NCBI GenBank assembly: GCA_021802595.1
Contig: JAJZRT010000015.1
Span: 1-17,563, forward strand
From: Pseudomonadota bacterium
Lineage (GTDB): Bacteria > Pseudomonadota > Gammaproteobacteria > Burkholderiales > Thiobacillaceae
Direction: 5' to 3'
Length of the DNA: 17,563 bases
The stretch's first letter is position 1. Each line of letters opens with the position of its first letter. The notes below the pieces were generated by a model that saw only the letters and a list, made by a program, of their open reading frames with translations, made no database searches and had not been told where the DNA came from. The position numbers and the translations under genes are program-made. Below are positions 1 to 7,575 of this stretch, piece after piece.

Positions 1-6
1 GGGTCC

Positions 7-83
7 GCGCCCTTAGCTCAGTTGGATAGAGTGTTGGTTTCCGAAGCCAAAGGTCAGTGGTTCGAATCCACTAGGGCGCGCCA
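7..83 (+). tRNA. tRNA-Arg (anticodon CCG)
   Basis: The sequence folds as a complete 77-nt cloverleaf. The acceptor stem GCGCCCT (7-13) pairs with AGGGCGC (73-79), followed by discriminator G80 and an encoded CCA (81-83). A GCTCAGTTGGATAGAG-type D arm and a GTTCGAATC T-loop region are present. The anticodon loop TTCCGAA has CCG at the anticodon position, which reads the arginine codon CGG. A decayed integrase starts 90 bp downstream, so this tRNA is the probable integration target of the island. I saw no second copy of its 3' end elsewhere in the window. Confidence 0.96.
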
Positions 84-142
84 GTTCCGGACATCCCCCC
101 CAATTTGGTCCGAGTCGGCACGAAAGTGGCACACGGTAGCTA

Positions 143-173
143 TACGTAACTCCCAGCAAACCGGAGTTGCGTA
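143..173. repeat. Inverted repeat just before the integrase remnant
   Basis: TACGTAACTCC (143-153) and GGAGTTGCGTA (163-173) are inverted copies with one mismatch, which would be a G-U pair in RNA, around a 9-nt loop. The right arm ends on the A of the integrase ATG. It may be an operator or a recombination directionality-factor site left from the integrase module, or a hairpin limiting read-through from the tRNA. There is no T-run, so an intrinsic terminator is unlikely. Confidence 0.5.
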
Positions 174-754
174 TGTCGTATGATGTCAGTCGCCGTGGCA
201 AGTCATGGCGAGCACGCGTTCGGATTCACAACGGCCCTTCCGATTCTGCTACCGATGTCAAACGCACAAACAGGGTAAAGAATGGGCCATCGCGACCCAC
301 GCCAAGCTTCTCGCCCAGCACCGTACAGCCCAGCAGGCTGTTGCATCGAAACCTGCAGCCGTTGATCCTGCCTCCACACCCCACAAAGACGTCAAGAACC
401 CGCTGGTTTCCACTGTTCTCAAGGAATACCGCCGCCTCGTTCTGCCTTTTAAGGCAAGTCACAAGCCAGAGTTAACGCGCAGCAGGCGCCTAATCGCTTT
501 CTATTGCAAGAAGTCGAGCGTTGCCATCCTGGTACCGGAAGCGCGGATTGCTGGCGGAGAACGAAAGGGTCATTGTGCTCCACCCGTTCATGGCAGCCTC
601 CCTTCCGGACAAGTGCCCGCCCAGGACTCGACGTTTCTCAGACGATGAGCTGTTTCGTTTGCTGCTGATATGGGAATACGGAATGCGCCTATCCGCAGCG
701 TGGTTTAAACTAGCCGGAAAATCAAAATCTAGGCCATCCATATTAAAAGAATGA
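173..754 (+). pseudogene. Decayed tyrosine-family site-specific integrase, N-terminal part only
   Basis: The remnant begins MSYDVSRRGKSWRARVRI, typical of the arm-binding N-terminus of phage and island integrases. It shifts frame near position 250 and continues with QGKEWAIATHAKLL and then PLVSTVLKEYRRLVLPF, which resembles the start of a SAM-like core-binding domain. After about position 505 homology moves to another frame with an apparent internal deletion, ending with PPRTRRFSDDELFRLL, a linker usually found just before the catalytic domain. Similarity stops near 700. None of the catalytic R, HxxR and Y motifs remain, so this integrase cannot be functional. The last open frame ends at TGA 752-754, overlapping the ATG of the next gene. 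Position beside tRNA-Arg fits an island integrase later truncated by arrival of the restriction-modification operon. The family call rests on recognised sequence patterns, and the exact right boundary is uncertain. Confidence 0.75.
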
Positions 755-3700
755 GAAATCAATTTTTCGAAAAACCCATTCTCAACTCGCCGTATGAGTA
801 CCCTGCTCGCCACTGGGAACTTGATACGCAGGGCCAGCCGACTCAGAAGGTCATCGAACGCCGCCGCAGAGCGGAGTTCATCACGCCCATCCCTAAACCC
901 AAAAAGCAGAAAGGCGCAGCAAAGCAGGGCGACTTGCTATTCGACGAAGGCAAAGGGCTTTCCACAGCCGAGCAGCAGTACGACCACACGGCCATCATCA
1001 ATGCCGTCCGGCAGGAGGTGGACAAGTGGCGGCGCATCCCCAATCCCAACGACTGGCACGTCGCCGCCGAAACGGCTCGCCTCCTGCAGCACTGGCGACA
1101 TCACAAGTTCAGCAGCATCCGGCCTTTCTTTTGCCAGGTCGAGGCGGTGGAAACCGCTATTTGGCTGACCGAGGTGGCACCGCAGACCGGTAAGAGCGGT
1201 AAGCGATTTCTGGAACACCTGGCCAATGCCAACAACGACGCCAACCCGGAGCTGATGCGGCTGGCGCTGAAGCTGGCCACCGGTGCGGGCAAAACCACCG
1301 TCATGGCAATGTTGATCGCGTGGCAAACCATCAACGCCGTGCGCCACCCCACCAGCAAAAAATTCACGCGCGGCTTTTTGATTGTCGCACCGGGCCTCAC
1401 CATCAAGGATCGCCTGCGCGTGCTGCAACCGAATGATCCGGACAGTTACTACCAAAGCCGTGAACTGGTGCCCAGTGACATGATGGGCGATCTGGAGCGG
1501 GCCAAGATCGTCATCACCAATTACCACGCCTTCAAGCTGCGCGAGCGCATGGAGCTTTCCAAGGGCGGACGGCTTCTCCTTCAAGGCCGTGGCGGTGAAG
1601 AACTCAACACATTGGAAACCGAAGGCCAGATGCTGCAGCGGGTCATGCCAGATCTCATGGGCATGAAAAACATCCTGGTCATCAACGATGAGGCCCACCA
1701 CTGCTACCGCGAAAAACCTGACCACGTCGCTGAAGACAAAGCCCTGAAAGGCGACGACAGGAAGGAAGCCGAGCAGAACAACGAAGCGGCTCGCCTGTGG
1801 ATTTCCGGGCTTGAAGCCGTCAACCGCAAGCTGGGCGTAGGCCGCGTCATGGACTTGTCAGCCACGCCATTCTTCCTGCGCGGCTCGGGCTATGCCGAAG
1901 GCACCCTGTTCCCGTGGACCATGAGCGATTTTTCGCTCATGGACGCCATCGAATGCGGCATTGTCAAACTGCCGCGCGTACCTGTAGCGCAGAACATCCC
2001 CGGTGAAGAAATGCCGATGTTTCGCAACCTCTGGGAGCACATCCGCAAGGACATGCCTAAAAAGGGCCGGGGCAAGGCGAAAGATCTCGACCCCGTGAGC
2101 CTACCCGTCCGGCTCCAGACCGCGCTCGAAGCCCTCTACGGCCATTATCAAAAAACCTACGACCTCTGGGAATCGGCCGGCATCCGCGTCCCTCCCTGCT
2201 TCATCGTCGTCTGCAACAACACCTCCACCTCCAAGCTGGTGTATGACTTCATCTCCGGCTTTCAGCGGCAGAACGATGACGGTTCATCTATGCTGGAGAA
2301 CGGGCGCCTGGCCCTGTTCCGCAACTTCGATGAACACGGCAACCCGCTCGGCCGCCCCCGCACACTGCTCATCGACAGCGAGCAACTCGAATCCGGCGAG
2401 GCGCTGGACGACAACTTCCGCAACATGGCCTCCGACGAGATCGAGCGTTTCCGCCGCGAGATCGTCGAGCGCACCGGCGACCCCCGTCAGGCAGAGAACA
2501 TCACGGATCAGGACCTGCTGCGGGAGGTCATGAACACCGTCGGCAAGTCTGGCCGGCTGGGCGACTCCATCCGTTGCGTGGTATCGGTTTCCATGCTCAC
2601 CGAAGGCTGGGACGCCAATACCGTCACCCATGTACTCGGTGTGCGCGCTTTCGGCACCCAGTTGCTGTGCGAGCAAGTCATTGGCCGCGCGCTGCGCCGC
2701 CAGTCCTACGATCTCAACGACGAAGGCCTGTTCAACGTCGAATACGCTGACGTACTGGGCATTCCCTTCGACTTCACGGCCAAGCCCGTGGTCGCACCGC
2801 CGCAGCCCCCGCGCGAGACTATCCAGGTCAAGGCCGAAAGACCCGACCGCGATGCGCTGGAAATCCAGTTCCCTCGCGTGCAGGGCTACCGGGTGGAACT
2901 ACCCGAAGAACGGCTGACTGCCGAGTTCAATGCCGACTCGGTGTTGGAGCTGACGCCCGATCTGGTCGGACCTTCCATCACCCGGAACGCCGGCATCATC
3001 GGCGAGTCTGTTGACCTCAGCCTGACGCACCTGGGCGACATGCGACATTCCACGCTGCTGTTTCACATCACCCAGCGGCTGCTCTACACCAAATGGCGCG
3101 ACCCTGGCGAAGAAGCCAAGTTGCACCTGTTCGGTCAGCTCAAACGCATCACCAAACAGTGGCTCGACACCTGCCTGGTGTGCAAGGGCGGCACCTACCC
3201 GGCCCAGCTCATGTATCAGGAACTGGCGGACATGGCCTGCGAACGCATTACCGCCGGCATCACCCGCGCACTGGTCGGCGAGCGTCCCATCAAGGCCGTG
3301 CTTGACCCCTACAACCCCACCGGCACTACCGCCCACGTCAACTTCAACACCTCCAAGATGGATCGCTGGGAAACCGACGCCCGCCGCTGCCACCTCAACT
3401 GGGTGATCCTCGACAGCGACTGGGAGGGCGAGTTCTGCCGCGTGGCCGAGTCGCACCCGCGCGTTAAAGCCTATGTCAAAAACCACAACCTTGGACTGGA
3501 AGTGCCATACCGCTACGGCTCCGAAACACGCAAATACCTCCCCGACTTCATCGTGCTGGTAGACGATGGCCACGGCGAGGATGACCCGCTGCACCTGATC
3601 GTCGAGATCAAGGGCTACCGGCGCGAGGATGCGAAAGAAAAGAAAACCACCATGGAAATCTACTGGGTGCCCGGCGTGAACAACCTCAAGCAATATGGCC

Positions 3701-3810
3701 GCTGGGCGTTTGCCGAATTCACCGAGGTCTATCAGATCGAAGCCGACTTCGCAAAAAAGGTCGAAGCCGAGTTCAACAGCATGATCGAAAGGGTTGCCCG
3801 TGAAAACTGA
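751..3810 (+). CDS. Type III-like restriction subunit: DEAD/DEAH helicase with C-terminal PD-(D/E)XK nuclease
   Basis: This 1019-aa protein is the restriction (translocase/nuclease) partner of the methyltransferase at 4648. Visible superfamily 2 motifs are Walker A ATGAGKTT (residues 176-183), DEAH-box NDEAHH (312-317), SATP (370-373), EGWD (618-621) and QVIGRALRRQ (642-651). Near the C-terminus are PDF with D932 and EIK with E952 and K954, the arrangement expected of a PD-(D/E)XK endonuclease, so the protein should translocate on and cut DNA. The length is normal for Res-type subunits, and all key residues are present. From memory it resembles the group that databases call BPTD_3080-family restriction endonucleases. 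The ATG at 751 gives the family-like start MRNQFFEKPILNSPYEYPA but lacks a clear Shine-Dalgarno. It heads the operon, with dinD starting inside its last codons. No convincing promoter was found upstream, so transcription may enter from the integrase remnant. Confidence 0.9.
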   Translation: MRNQFFEKPILNSPYEYPARHWELDTQGQPTQKVIERRRRAEFITPIPKPKKQKGAAKQGDLLFDEGKGLSTAEQQYDHTAIINAVRQEVDKWRRIPNPNDWHVAAETARLLQHWRHHKFSSIRPFFCQVEAVETAIWLTEVAPQTGKSGKRFLEHLANANNDANPELMRLALKLATGAGKTTVMAMLIAWQTINAVRHPTSKKFTRGFLIVAPGLTIKDRLRVLQPNDPDSYYQSRELVPSDMMGDLERAKIVITNYHAFKLRERMELSKGGRLLLQGRGGEELNTLETEGQMLQRVMPDLMGMKNILVINDEAHHCYREKPDHVAEDKALKGDDRKEAEQNNEAARLWISGLEAVNRKLGVGRVMDLSATPFFLRGSGYAEGTLFPWTMSDFSLMDAIECGIVKLPRVPVAQNIPGEEMPMFRNLWEHIRKDMPKKGRGKAKDLDPVSLPVRLQTALEALYGHYQKTYDLWESAGIRVPPCFIVVCNNTSTSKLVYDFISGFQRQNDDGSSMLENGRLALFRNFDEHGNPLGRPRTLLIDSEQLESGEALDDNFRNMASDEIERFRREIVERTGDPRQAENITDQDLLREVMNTVGKSGRLGDSIRCVVSVSMLTEGWDANTVTHVLGVRAFGTQLLCEQVIGRALRRQSYDLNDEGLFNVEYADVLGIPFDFTAKPVVAPPQPPRETIQVKAERPDRDALEIQFPRVQGYRVELPEERLTAEFNADSVLELTPDLVGPSITRNAGIIGESVDLSLTHLGDMRHSTLLFHITQRLLYTKWRDPGEEAKLHLFGQLKRITKQWLDTCLVCKGGTYPAQLMYQELADMACERITAGITRALVGERPIKAVLDPYNPTGTTAHVNFNTSKMDRWETDARRCHLNWVILDSDWEGEFCRVAESHPRVKAYVKNHNLGLEVPYRYGSETRKYLPDFIVLVDDGHGEDDPLHLIVEIKGYRREDAKEKKTTMEIYWVPGVNNLKQYGRWAFAEFTEVYQIEADFAKKVEAEFNSMIERVAREN
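1919..1942. repeat. Perfect 10-bp inverted repeat inside the res-like gene
   Basis: CCATGAGCGA (1919-1928) and TCGCTCATGG (1933-1942) are perfect inverted copies around a TTTT loop. They lie at about codons 390-397, between the SATP motif and the second helicase lobe, and encode part of TMSDFSLMD. It could fold in mRNA or be a protein-binding site, or it may be chance. Confidence 0.6.
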
Positions 3811-4642
3811 GATTGTCCATACGCTGACCGATACTTTTGAAGCCCATGCCCAGCAGGCTGAGAACGGCGTCGAATTCTGGCTTGCGCGTGACCTCCAGCA
3901 CCTTCTGGGCTATTCCGAGTGGCGCAACTTCACGGCTGTTGTCACCAAGGCGAAAACCGCCTGCGAGGTGTCGAACCACGCCATTTCTGACCATTTTGTT
4001 AACGTCAACAAAATGGTCGATCTCGGTTCGGGCAGCCAGAGGGAAGTGGATGACATCATGCTCACCCGCTACGCCTGCTACCTGATTGCCCAGAACGGTG
4101 ATCCTAAAAAACAGGAAATCGCCTTTGCCCAAACCTACTTCGCTATCCAGACCCGCCGTGCGGAACTGATCGAGCAGCGCCTACTGGAAGCCGAGCGAGT
4201 GTCTGTCCGCAAGAAACTGACGGAGACCGAAAAAGAGCTATCCCATGTCATCTATGAGCACACGGGCGGCAATCAGGACTTTGCGACGATCCGCAGCAAG
4301 GGCGATCAAGCCTTGTTTGGTAAAACCACCCAAGCCATGAAGGCCCAATGGAAAGTGCCGGGCAACCGACCTCTGGCCGATTTTGCTCCAACCATCATCC
4401 TCAAGGCCAAGGATTTCGCCACGGAAATTACCATTTTCAACGCTAGGGAGCACGGCATGGCGAGCGAAAACGCCATCTCCAGCGAGCACATCGCCAACAA
4501 CGAGGCCGTCCGTAAAACCTTGCTCGAACGGGGCATCCGGCCTGAGAGCCTGCCCGCTGCCGAGGACGTGAAAAAGGTCGAGCGCCGCCTCGCCTCCGAA
4601 GAAAAGAAATCCTTGAAGAACCCCGACGCTCTGGACTCCTGA
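3800..4642 (+). CDS. dinD: DinD family protein (DNA damage-inducible protein D) with Bro-N-like N-terminus
   Basis: This protein of 280 residues matches the DinD family throughout. The N-terminal part, with VEFWLARDLQHLLGYSEW and DDIMLTRYACYLIAQNGD, is the Bro-N/antirepressor-like core. The C-terminal half carries family-typical stretches such as FGKTTQAMKAQW and NEAVRKTLLERGI. The E. coli namesake is SOS-induced, but its biochemical role is not well settled. I chose GTG 3800 because GAAAGGG (3787-3793) sits six bases upstream; an in-frame TTG at 3794 touches that site and has no room for one. The gene begins inside the last four codons of the res-like gene and ends five bases before the methyltransferase start, so the three are co-transcribed and probably translationally coupled. 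I see no clear LexA box, so any damage response here is unproven. A role as accessory or regulator of the restriction system is inference from position. Confidence 0.88.
   Translation: MKTEIVHTLTDTFEAHAQQAENGVEFWLARDLQHLLGYSEWRNFTAVVTKAKTACEVSNHAISDHFVNVNKMVDLGSGSQREVDDIMLTRYACYLIAQNGDPKKQEIAFAQTYFAIQTRRAELIEQRLLEAERVSVRKKLTETEKELSHVIYEHTGGNQDFATIRSKGDQALFGKTTQAMKAQWKVPGNRPLADFAPTIILKAKDFATEITIFNAREHGMASENAISSEHIANNEAVRKTLLERGIRPESLPAAEDVKKVERRLASEEKKSLKNPDALDS
3989..4018. repeat. Perfect 12-bp inverted repeat inside dinD
   Basis: GACCATTTTGTT (3989-4000) and AACAAAATGGTC (4007-4018) are perfect inverted copies around AACGTC. The whole 30-bp stretch is nearly one uninterrupted palindrome. 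It covers codons 64-73 of dinD and encodes DHFVNVNKMV. Its AT-rich composition stands out from the surrounding sequence. A 12-bp perfect arm with a 6-nt loop is improbable by chance in a window of this size. Confidence 0.8.
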
Positions 4643-4647
4643 TAAAA

Positions 4648-7539
4648 ATGGTCAAAAAACCAAGCAAAACACTCACCGTCGAAACCCTCAAGCACGACGA
4701 CGCCACGCGCAAGAACATCCCCACCGCCGAATACCAGTCGGTGATGCAGAAGGAAGAGCAAAGCCCGGTCCGCGTCGCCTATGAACGCCGCAACCGCGAC
4801 CTCGACCCGCAACTGGTGTGGCGCGGCAAGGACGAGCAGGACTGGTCTGATCTGGTGGTACACGCCCCGCCGCTCTATATCCAGGAGAAAGTCCATCCCA
4901 AGGTGCTGATTGATGACCTGCGCCGCCAGTCCGAAAAACACCCCTCTCCCGCTGGGAGAGGGGCCGGGGGAGAGGGCGCCTTTGAACAGATCGACCTCTT
5001 CGCCGACTTCAACGGCCTGCCCGACGACAACGCCAAGACCGAGTTCTACCAGCACGACGCCCACTGGGCCAACCGCATGATCCTCGGCGACAGCCTGCAA
5101 GTCATGGCCAGCCTTGCCGAGCGCGAAGGCCTGCGCGGCAAGGTGCAGTGCATCTACTTCGATCCGCCCTACGGCATCAAATTCAACAGCAACTTTCAGT
5201 GGTCCACCACCAGCCGCGACGTGAAGGACGGCAAGGCCGACCACATCACCCGCGAGCCGGAGCAGGTCAAAGCCTTCCGCGACACCTGGCGCGACGGGAT
5301 TCACAGCTACCTCACCTACCTGCGCGACCGGCTGACCGTCGCCCGCGATCTCCTCACTGAGTCCGGCTCCATCTTCGTGCAGATCGGCGATGAAAATGTC
5401 CACCGCGTCCGCGCGGTGATGGATGAGGTGTTTGGGGACACGAATTTCATCAGCCTCATCACGACGAAGAAAAGCGGAGGAATGGGGCAAGCCCACATCG
5501 ACAACATCTCAGACTTCATCGTGTGGTATGCAAAAGATGCGCCAGTTGCGAAATATCGCCCTGCTTTCTTTGAAAAAGACCTTCGAGAAGGAGCAGGCGC
5601 GCGGTATCGTTCTGTGCAGGCGATTGACGGAACGATTCGCCCGCTGAAGGCAGCCGAGACCAGTGGTGAGCAAGCGTTGGCAGAAGGCGAAAGAGTTTTT
5701 CTGGCAGGTCCTTTGACTTCCGAAACCGCGAGCGAATCCACGCTTTTTGAATTTAGTCTGAACGGCCACAAGCTCAGGCCGCGAAAAGGTGGATGGAAAA
5801 CAGGTGCCACTGGTATGGAGAGGCTTTTGAAGTCGAATCGCCTTCTAAAGACCAAGGAGTTCGTGAACTACAAAATCTTCTTCAATGACTTCGCGGCGGT
5901 CGCCATTCCCAATTTGTGGGAAGACACGATGGGCACGGCAGAACAGAATAAGGTTTACGTCGTTCAGACGACCTCGAAGGTCATTCAACGCTGCGTTTTG
6001 ATGACCACCGACCCCGGCGACCTCGTGCTCGACCCGACCTGCGGTTCCGGTACCACCGCCACCGTCGCCGAGCAATGGGGCCGCCGTTGGATCACCATCG
6101 ACACCTCGCGCGTGGCGCTGGCGCTGGCCCGTGCCCGCATCATGGGCGCGCGCTACCCGTTTTACCTGCTGGCCGATTCCCGCGAAGGCCAGATCAAGGA
6201 AGCCGAAATCACCCGCACCGCGCCAAGTTCGCAGCCGGTGCAGGGGGACATCCGTCACGGTTTCGTCTATGAGCGCGTGCCGCACATCACGCTCAAGTCC
6301 ATCGCCAACAATGCCGAGATCGACGTCATCTGGGACCAGTGGCAAGCAAAGCTGGAGCCGTTGCGTGAGAAACTGAATGCCGCGCTGGGTAGGGTGGGCA
6401 CGGAACGTGCCCACGCGGGTGGTGGCGAAAACGGTGGGCAGATGAAGCCTGCCCACCCTACAAAAACGGAATGGCAGGAATGGGAGATTCCGCGCGAGGC
6501 CGGCAAGGACTGGCCGGAGGCCGCCAGAAAACTGCACGCCGACTGGTGGCAGGCCCGCATCGCCCGGCAGCAGGAGATCGACAAGTCCATCGCTGCCAAG
6601 GCCGAGTTTGAATATCTCTACGACAAGCCCTACGAAAACAAGAAATGCGTGCGTGTCGCCGGCCCCTTTACCGTAGAGAGCCTCAGCCCGCACCGTATGC
6701 TGGGCGTGGATGAGAACGACGAGCTGATCGACACCCTCAAGCAAGACAGCGCCGACTACGTTGCCAAACAGTCCTTCCCGCAGATGATTCTGGAGAACCT
6801 CAAGACCGCCGGGGTGCAGCAGGCGCACAAGGAGGACCGGATTACCTTTACTGCACTCACCCCGTGGCCGGGAGAGGGGGCGGTCTGTGCCGAGGGACGC
6901 TATCTGGAAGGCGATACCGAGAAACGCGCCGGCATCTTCATCGGCCCGGAGTTCGGCACCGTGCAGCGCAGCGACCTGGTGGAAGCCGCCCGCGAGTGCG
7001 GTGATGCCGGCTTCGATGTGCTGATCGCCTGCGCCTTCAACTACGAGGCGCACGCCACGGAATTCAGCAAGCTGGGCCGCATCCCCGTGCTCAAGGCCCG
7101 CATGAACGCCGACCTGCACATGGCCGCTGATCTCAAGAATACCGGCAAGGGCAACCTCTTCGTTATTTTCGGCGAACCGGATATTACCTTGCTGCCGCAA
7201 GGCGACGGCAAGCTATGCGTGAAGGTGAATGGCGTAGATGTCTTCAAACCCCAGACCGGCGAAGTCATCAGCAACGGCGCCGACGGCATCGCCTGCTGGT
7301 TCATCGACACCGACTACAACGAAGAAAGCTTCTTCGTCCGCCACGCCTACTTCCTCGGCGCCAATGACCCCTACAGCGCGCTCAAGACCACACTGAAGGC
7401 GGAAATCGACCAGGAAGCTTGGGCGACATTGAACAGCGACACCTCGCGTCCGTTCGAGAAACCCAAGTCCGGGCGGATCGCGGTCAAGGTCATCAATCAT
7501 CTGGGGGATGAGGTGATGAAGGTGTTTAGGGTTGCATAA
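4648..7539 (+). CDS. Beta-class DNA methyltransferase, modification subunit of the type III-like system
   Basis: This 963-aa protein transfers a methyl group from S-adenosylmethionine to DNA, most likely to adenine N6 as in type III Mod subunits. Catalytic motif IV DPPY (residues 172-175) precedes the AdoMet-binding motif DPTCGSGTT (462-470), the order of beta-class enzymes, with the target-recognition region between them. A long C-terminal part (about 500-963) shared by this Mod subgroup makes it longer than classical type III Mod proteins. The ATG lies five bases after the dinD stop with no strong Shine-Dalgarno, suggesting coupled translation. Two stretches look foreign: residues 98-110 (HPSPAGRGAGGEG) and about 581-605. 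Both are encoded by palindromic repeat elements inserted in frame, so the enzyme probably tolerates them. Residues about 264-450 have a different base composition, as if swapped. With the res-like gene at 751 it should form a complete system. The target sequence cannot be read from the DNA. Confidence 0.9.
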   Translation: MVKKPSKTLTVETLKHDDATRKNIPTAEYQSVMQKEEQSPVRVAYERRNRDLDPQLVWRGKDEQDWSDLVVHAPPLYIQEKVHPKVLIDDLRRQSEKHPSPAGRGAGGEGAFEQIDLFADFNGLPDDNAKTEFYQHDAHWANRMILGDSLQVMASLAEREGLRGKVQCIYFDPPYGIKFNSNFQWSTTSRDVKDGKADHITREPEQVKAFRDTWRDGIHSYLTYLRDRLTVARDLLTESGSIFVQIGDENVHRVRAVMDEVFGDTNFISLITTKKSGGMGQAHIDNISDFIVWYAKDAPVAKYRPAFFEKDLREGAGARYRSVQAIDGTIRPLKAAETSGEQALAEGERVFLAGPLTSETASESTLFEFSLNGHKLRPRKGGWKTGATGMERLLKSNRLLKTKEFVNYKIFFNDFAAVAIPNLWEDTMGTAEQNKVYVVQTTSKVIQRCVLMTTDPGDLVLDPTCGSGTTATVAEQWGRRWITIDTSRVALALARARIMGARYPFYLLADSREGQIKEAEITRTAPSSQPVQGDIRHGFVYERVPHITLKSIANNAEIDVIWDQWQAKLEPLREKLNAALGRVGTERAHAGGGENGGQMKPAHPTKTEWQEWEIPREAGKDWPEAARKLHADWWQARIARQQEIDKSIAAKAEFEYLYDKPYENKKCVRVAGPFTVESLSPHRMLGVDENDELIDTLKQDSADYVAKQSFPQMILENLKTAGVQQAHKEDRITFTALTPWPGEGAVCAEGRYLEGDTEKRAGIFIGPEFGTVQRSDLVEAARECGDAGFDVLIACAFNYEAHATEFSKLGRIPVLKARMNADLHMAADLKNTGKGNLFVIFGEPDITLLPQGDGKLCVKVNGVDVFKPQTGEVISNGADGIACWFIDTDYNEESFFVRHAYFLGANDPYSALKTTLKAEIDQEAWATLNSDTSRPFEKPKSGRIAVKVINHLGDEVMKVFRVA
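4941..4977. repeat. REP-like palindromic repeat (CCCTCTCCC type) inserted in frame in the methyltransferase gene
   Basis: CCCCTCTCCC (4941-4950) and GGGAGAGGGG (4954-4963) form a perfect 10-bp hairpin with loop GCT, followed by a GGGGGAGAGGG tail. This resembles a repeat widespread between genes in gammaproteobacteria. Here it lies inside a coding sequence, adding about 13 residues (98-110) just before the family-like stretch QIDLFADFNG. The reading frame is kept. Confidence 0.8.
5440..6000 (+). other. Compositionally distinct target-recognition block of the methyltransferase
   Basis: Between motif IV and motif I the codon use changes by eye. From about 5440 to 6000 there are many AT-ending codons and runs such as GAAAAAGAC, against strongly GC-biased third positions on both sides. 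The encoded part (about residues 264-450) lies where beta-class enzymes carry the target-recognition domain. This is the pattern left by recombinational exchange of specificity. The boundaries are approximate. Confidence 0.55.
6389..6461. repeat. REP/MITE-like palindromic element (GTAGGGTGGGCA type) inserted in frame in the methyltransferase gene
   Basis: GTAGGGTGGGCA (6389-6400) and TGCCCACCCTAC (6450-6461) are perfect 12-bp terminal inverted repeats of a 73-bp unit. Inside, GTGGGCAC (6394-6401) pairs with GTGCCCAC (6407-6414), and GTGGGCA (6434-6440) pairs with TGCCCAC (6450-6456), giving a two-hairpin structure. It adds about 25 residues (581-605) between KLNAALG and TEWQEWEIPREA, a junction that otherwise reads like the uninterrupted family sequence. 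The total insert seems to be a multiple of three. No clear target duplication is visible. Confidence 0.8.
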
Positions 7540-7575
7540 GTAACAGATCATTAAGGAAAGTAACGTGGAGGCTAT

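Noticed and set aside
59..83. tRNA 3' end as one half of a direct-repeat attachment pair
   Set aside because: I looked for a second copy downstream and found none in the window, so attachment sites cannot be called.
3794..3799. TTG at 3794 as the dinD start
   Set aside because: The Shine-Dalgarno-like GAAAGGG ends directly before it, leaving no spacing; GTG 3800 has proper spacing.
4306..5496. Reverse-strand open frame opposite dinD and the methyltransferase start
   Set aside because: Its product is valine and alanine rich with no domain, and the + strand genes explain the region.
6387..6463. Target-site duplication flanking the 73-bp repeat element
   Set aside because: The flanking bases (GG before, AA after) do not match, so no duplication can be claimed.
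5845..7200. Long reverse-strand open frame opposite the methyltransferase
   Set aside because: It lies antisense to a gene with clear family motifs; GC-rich codon bias leaves the opposite frame open, and its product shows no recognisable domain.
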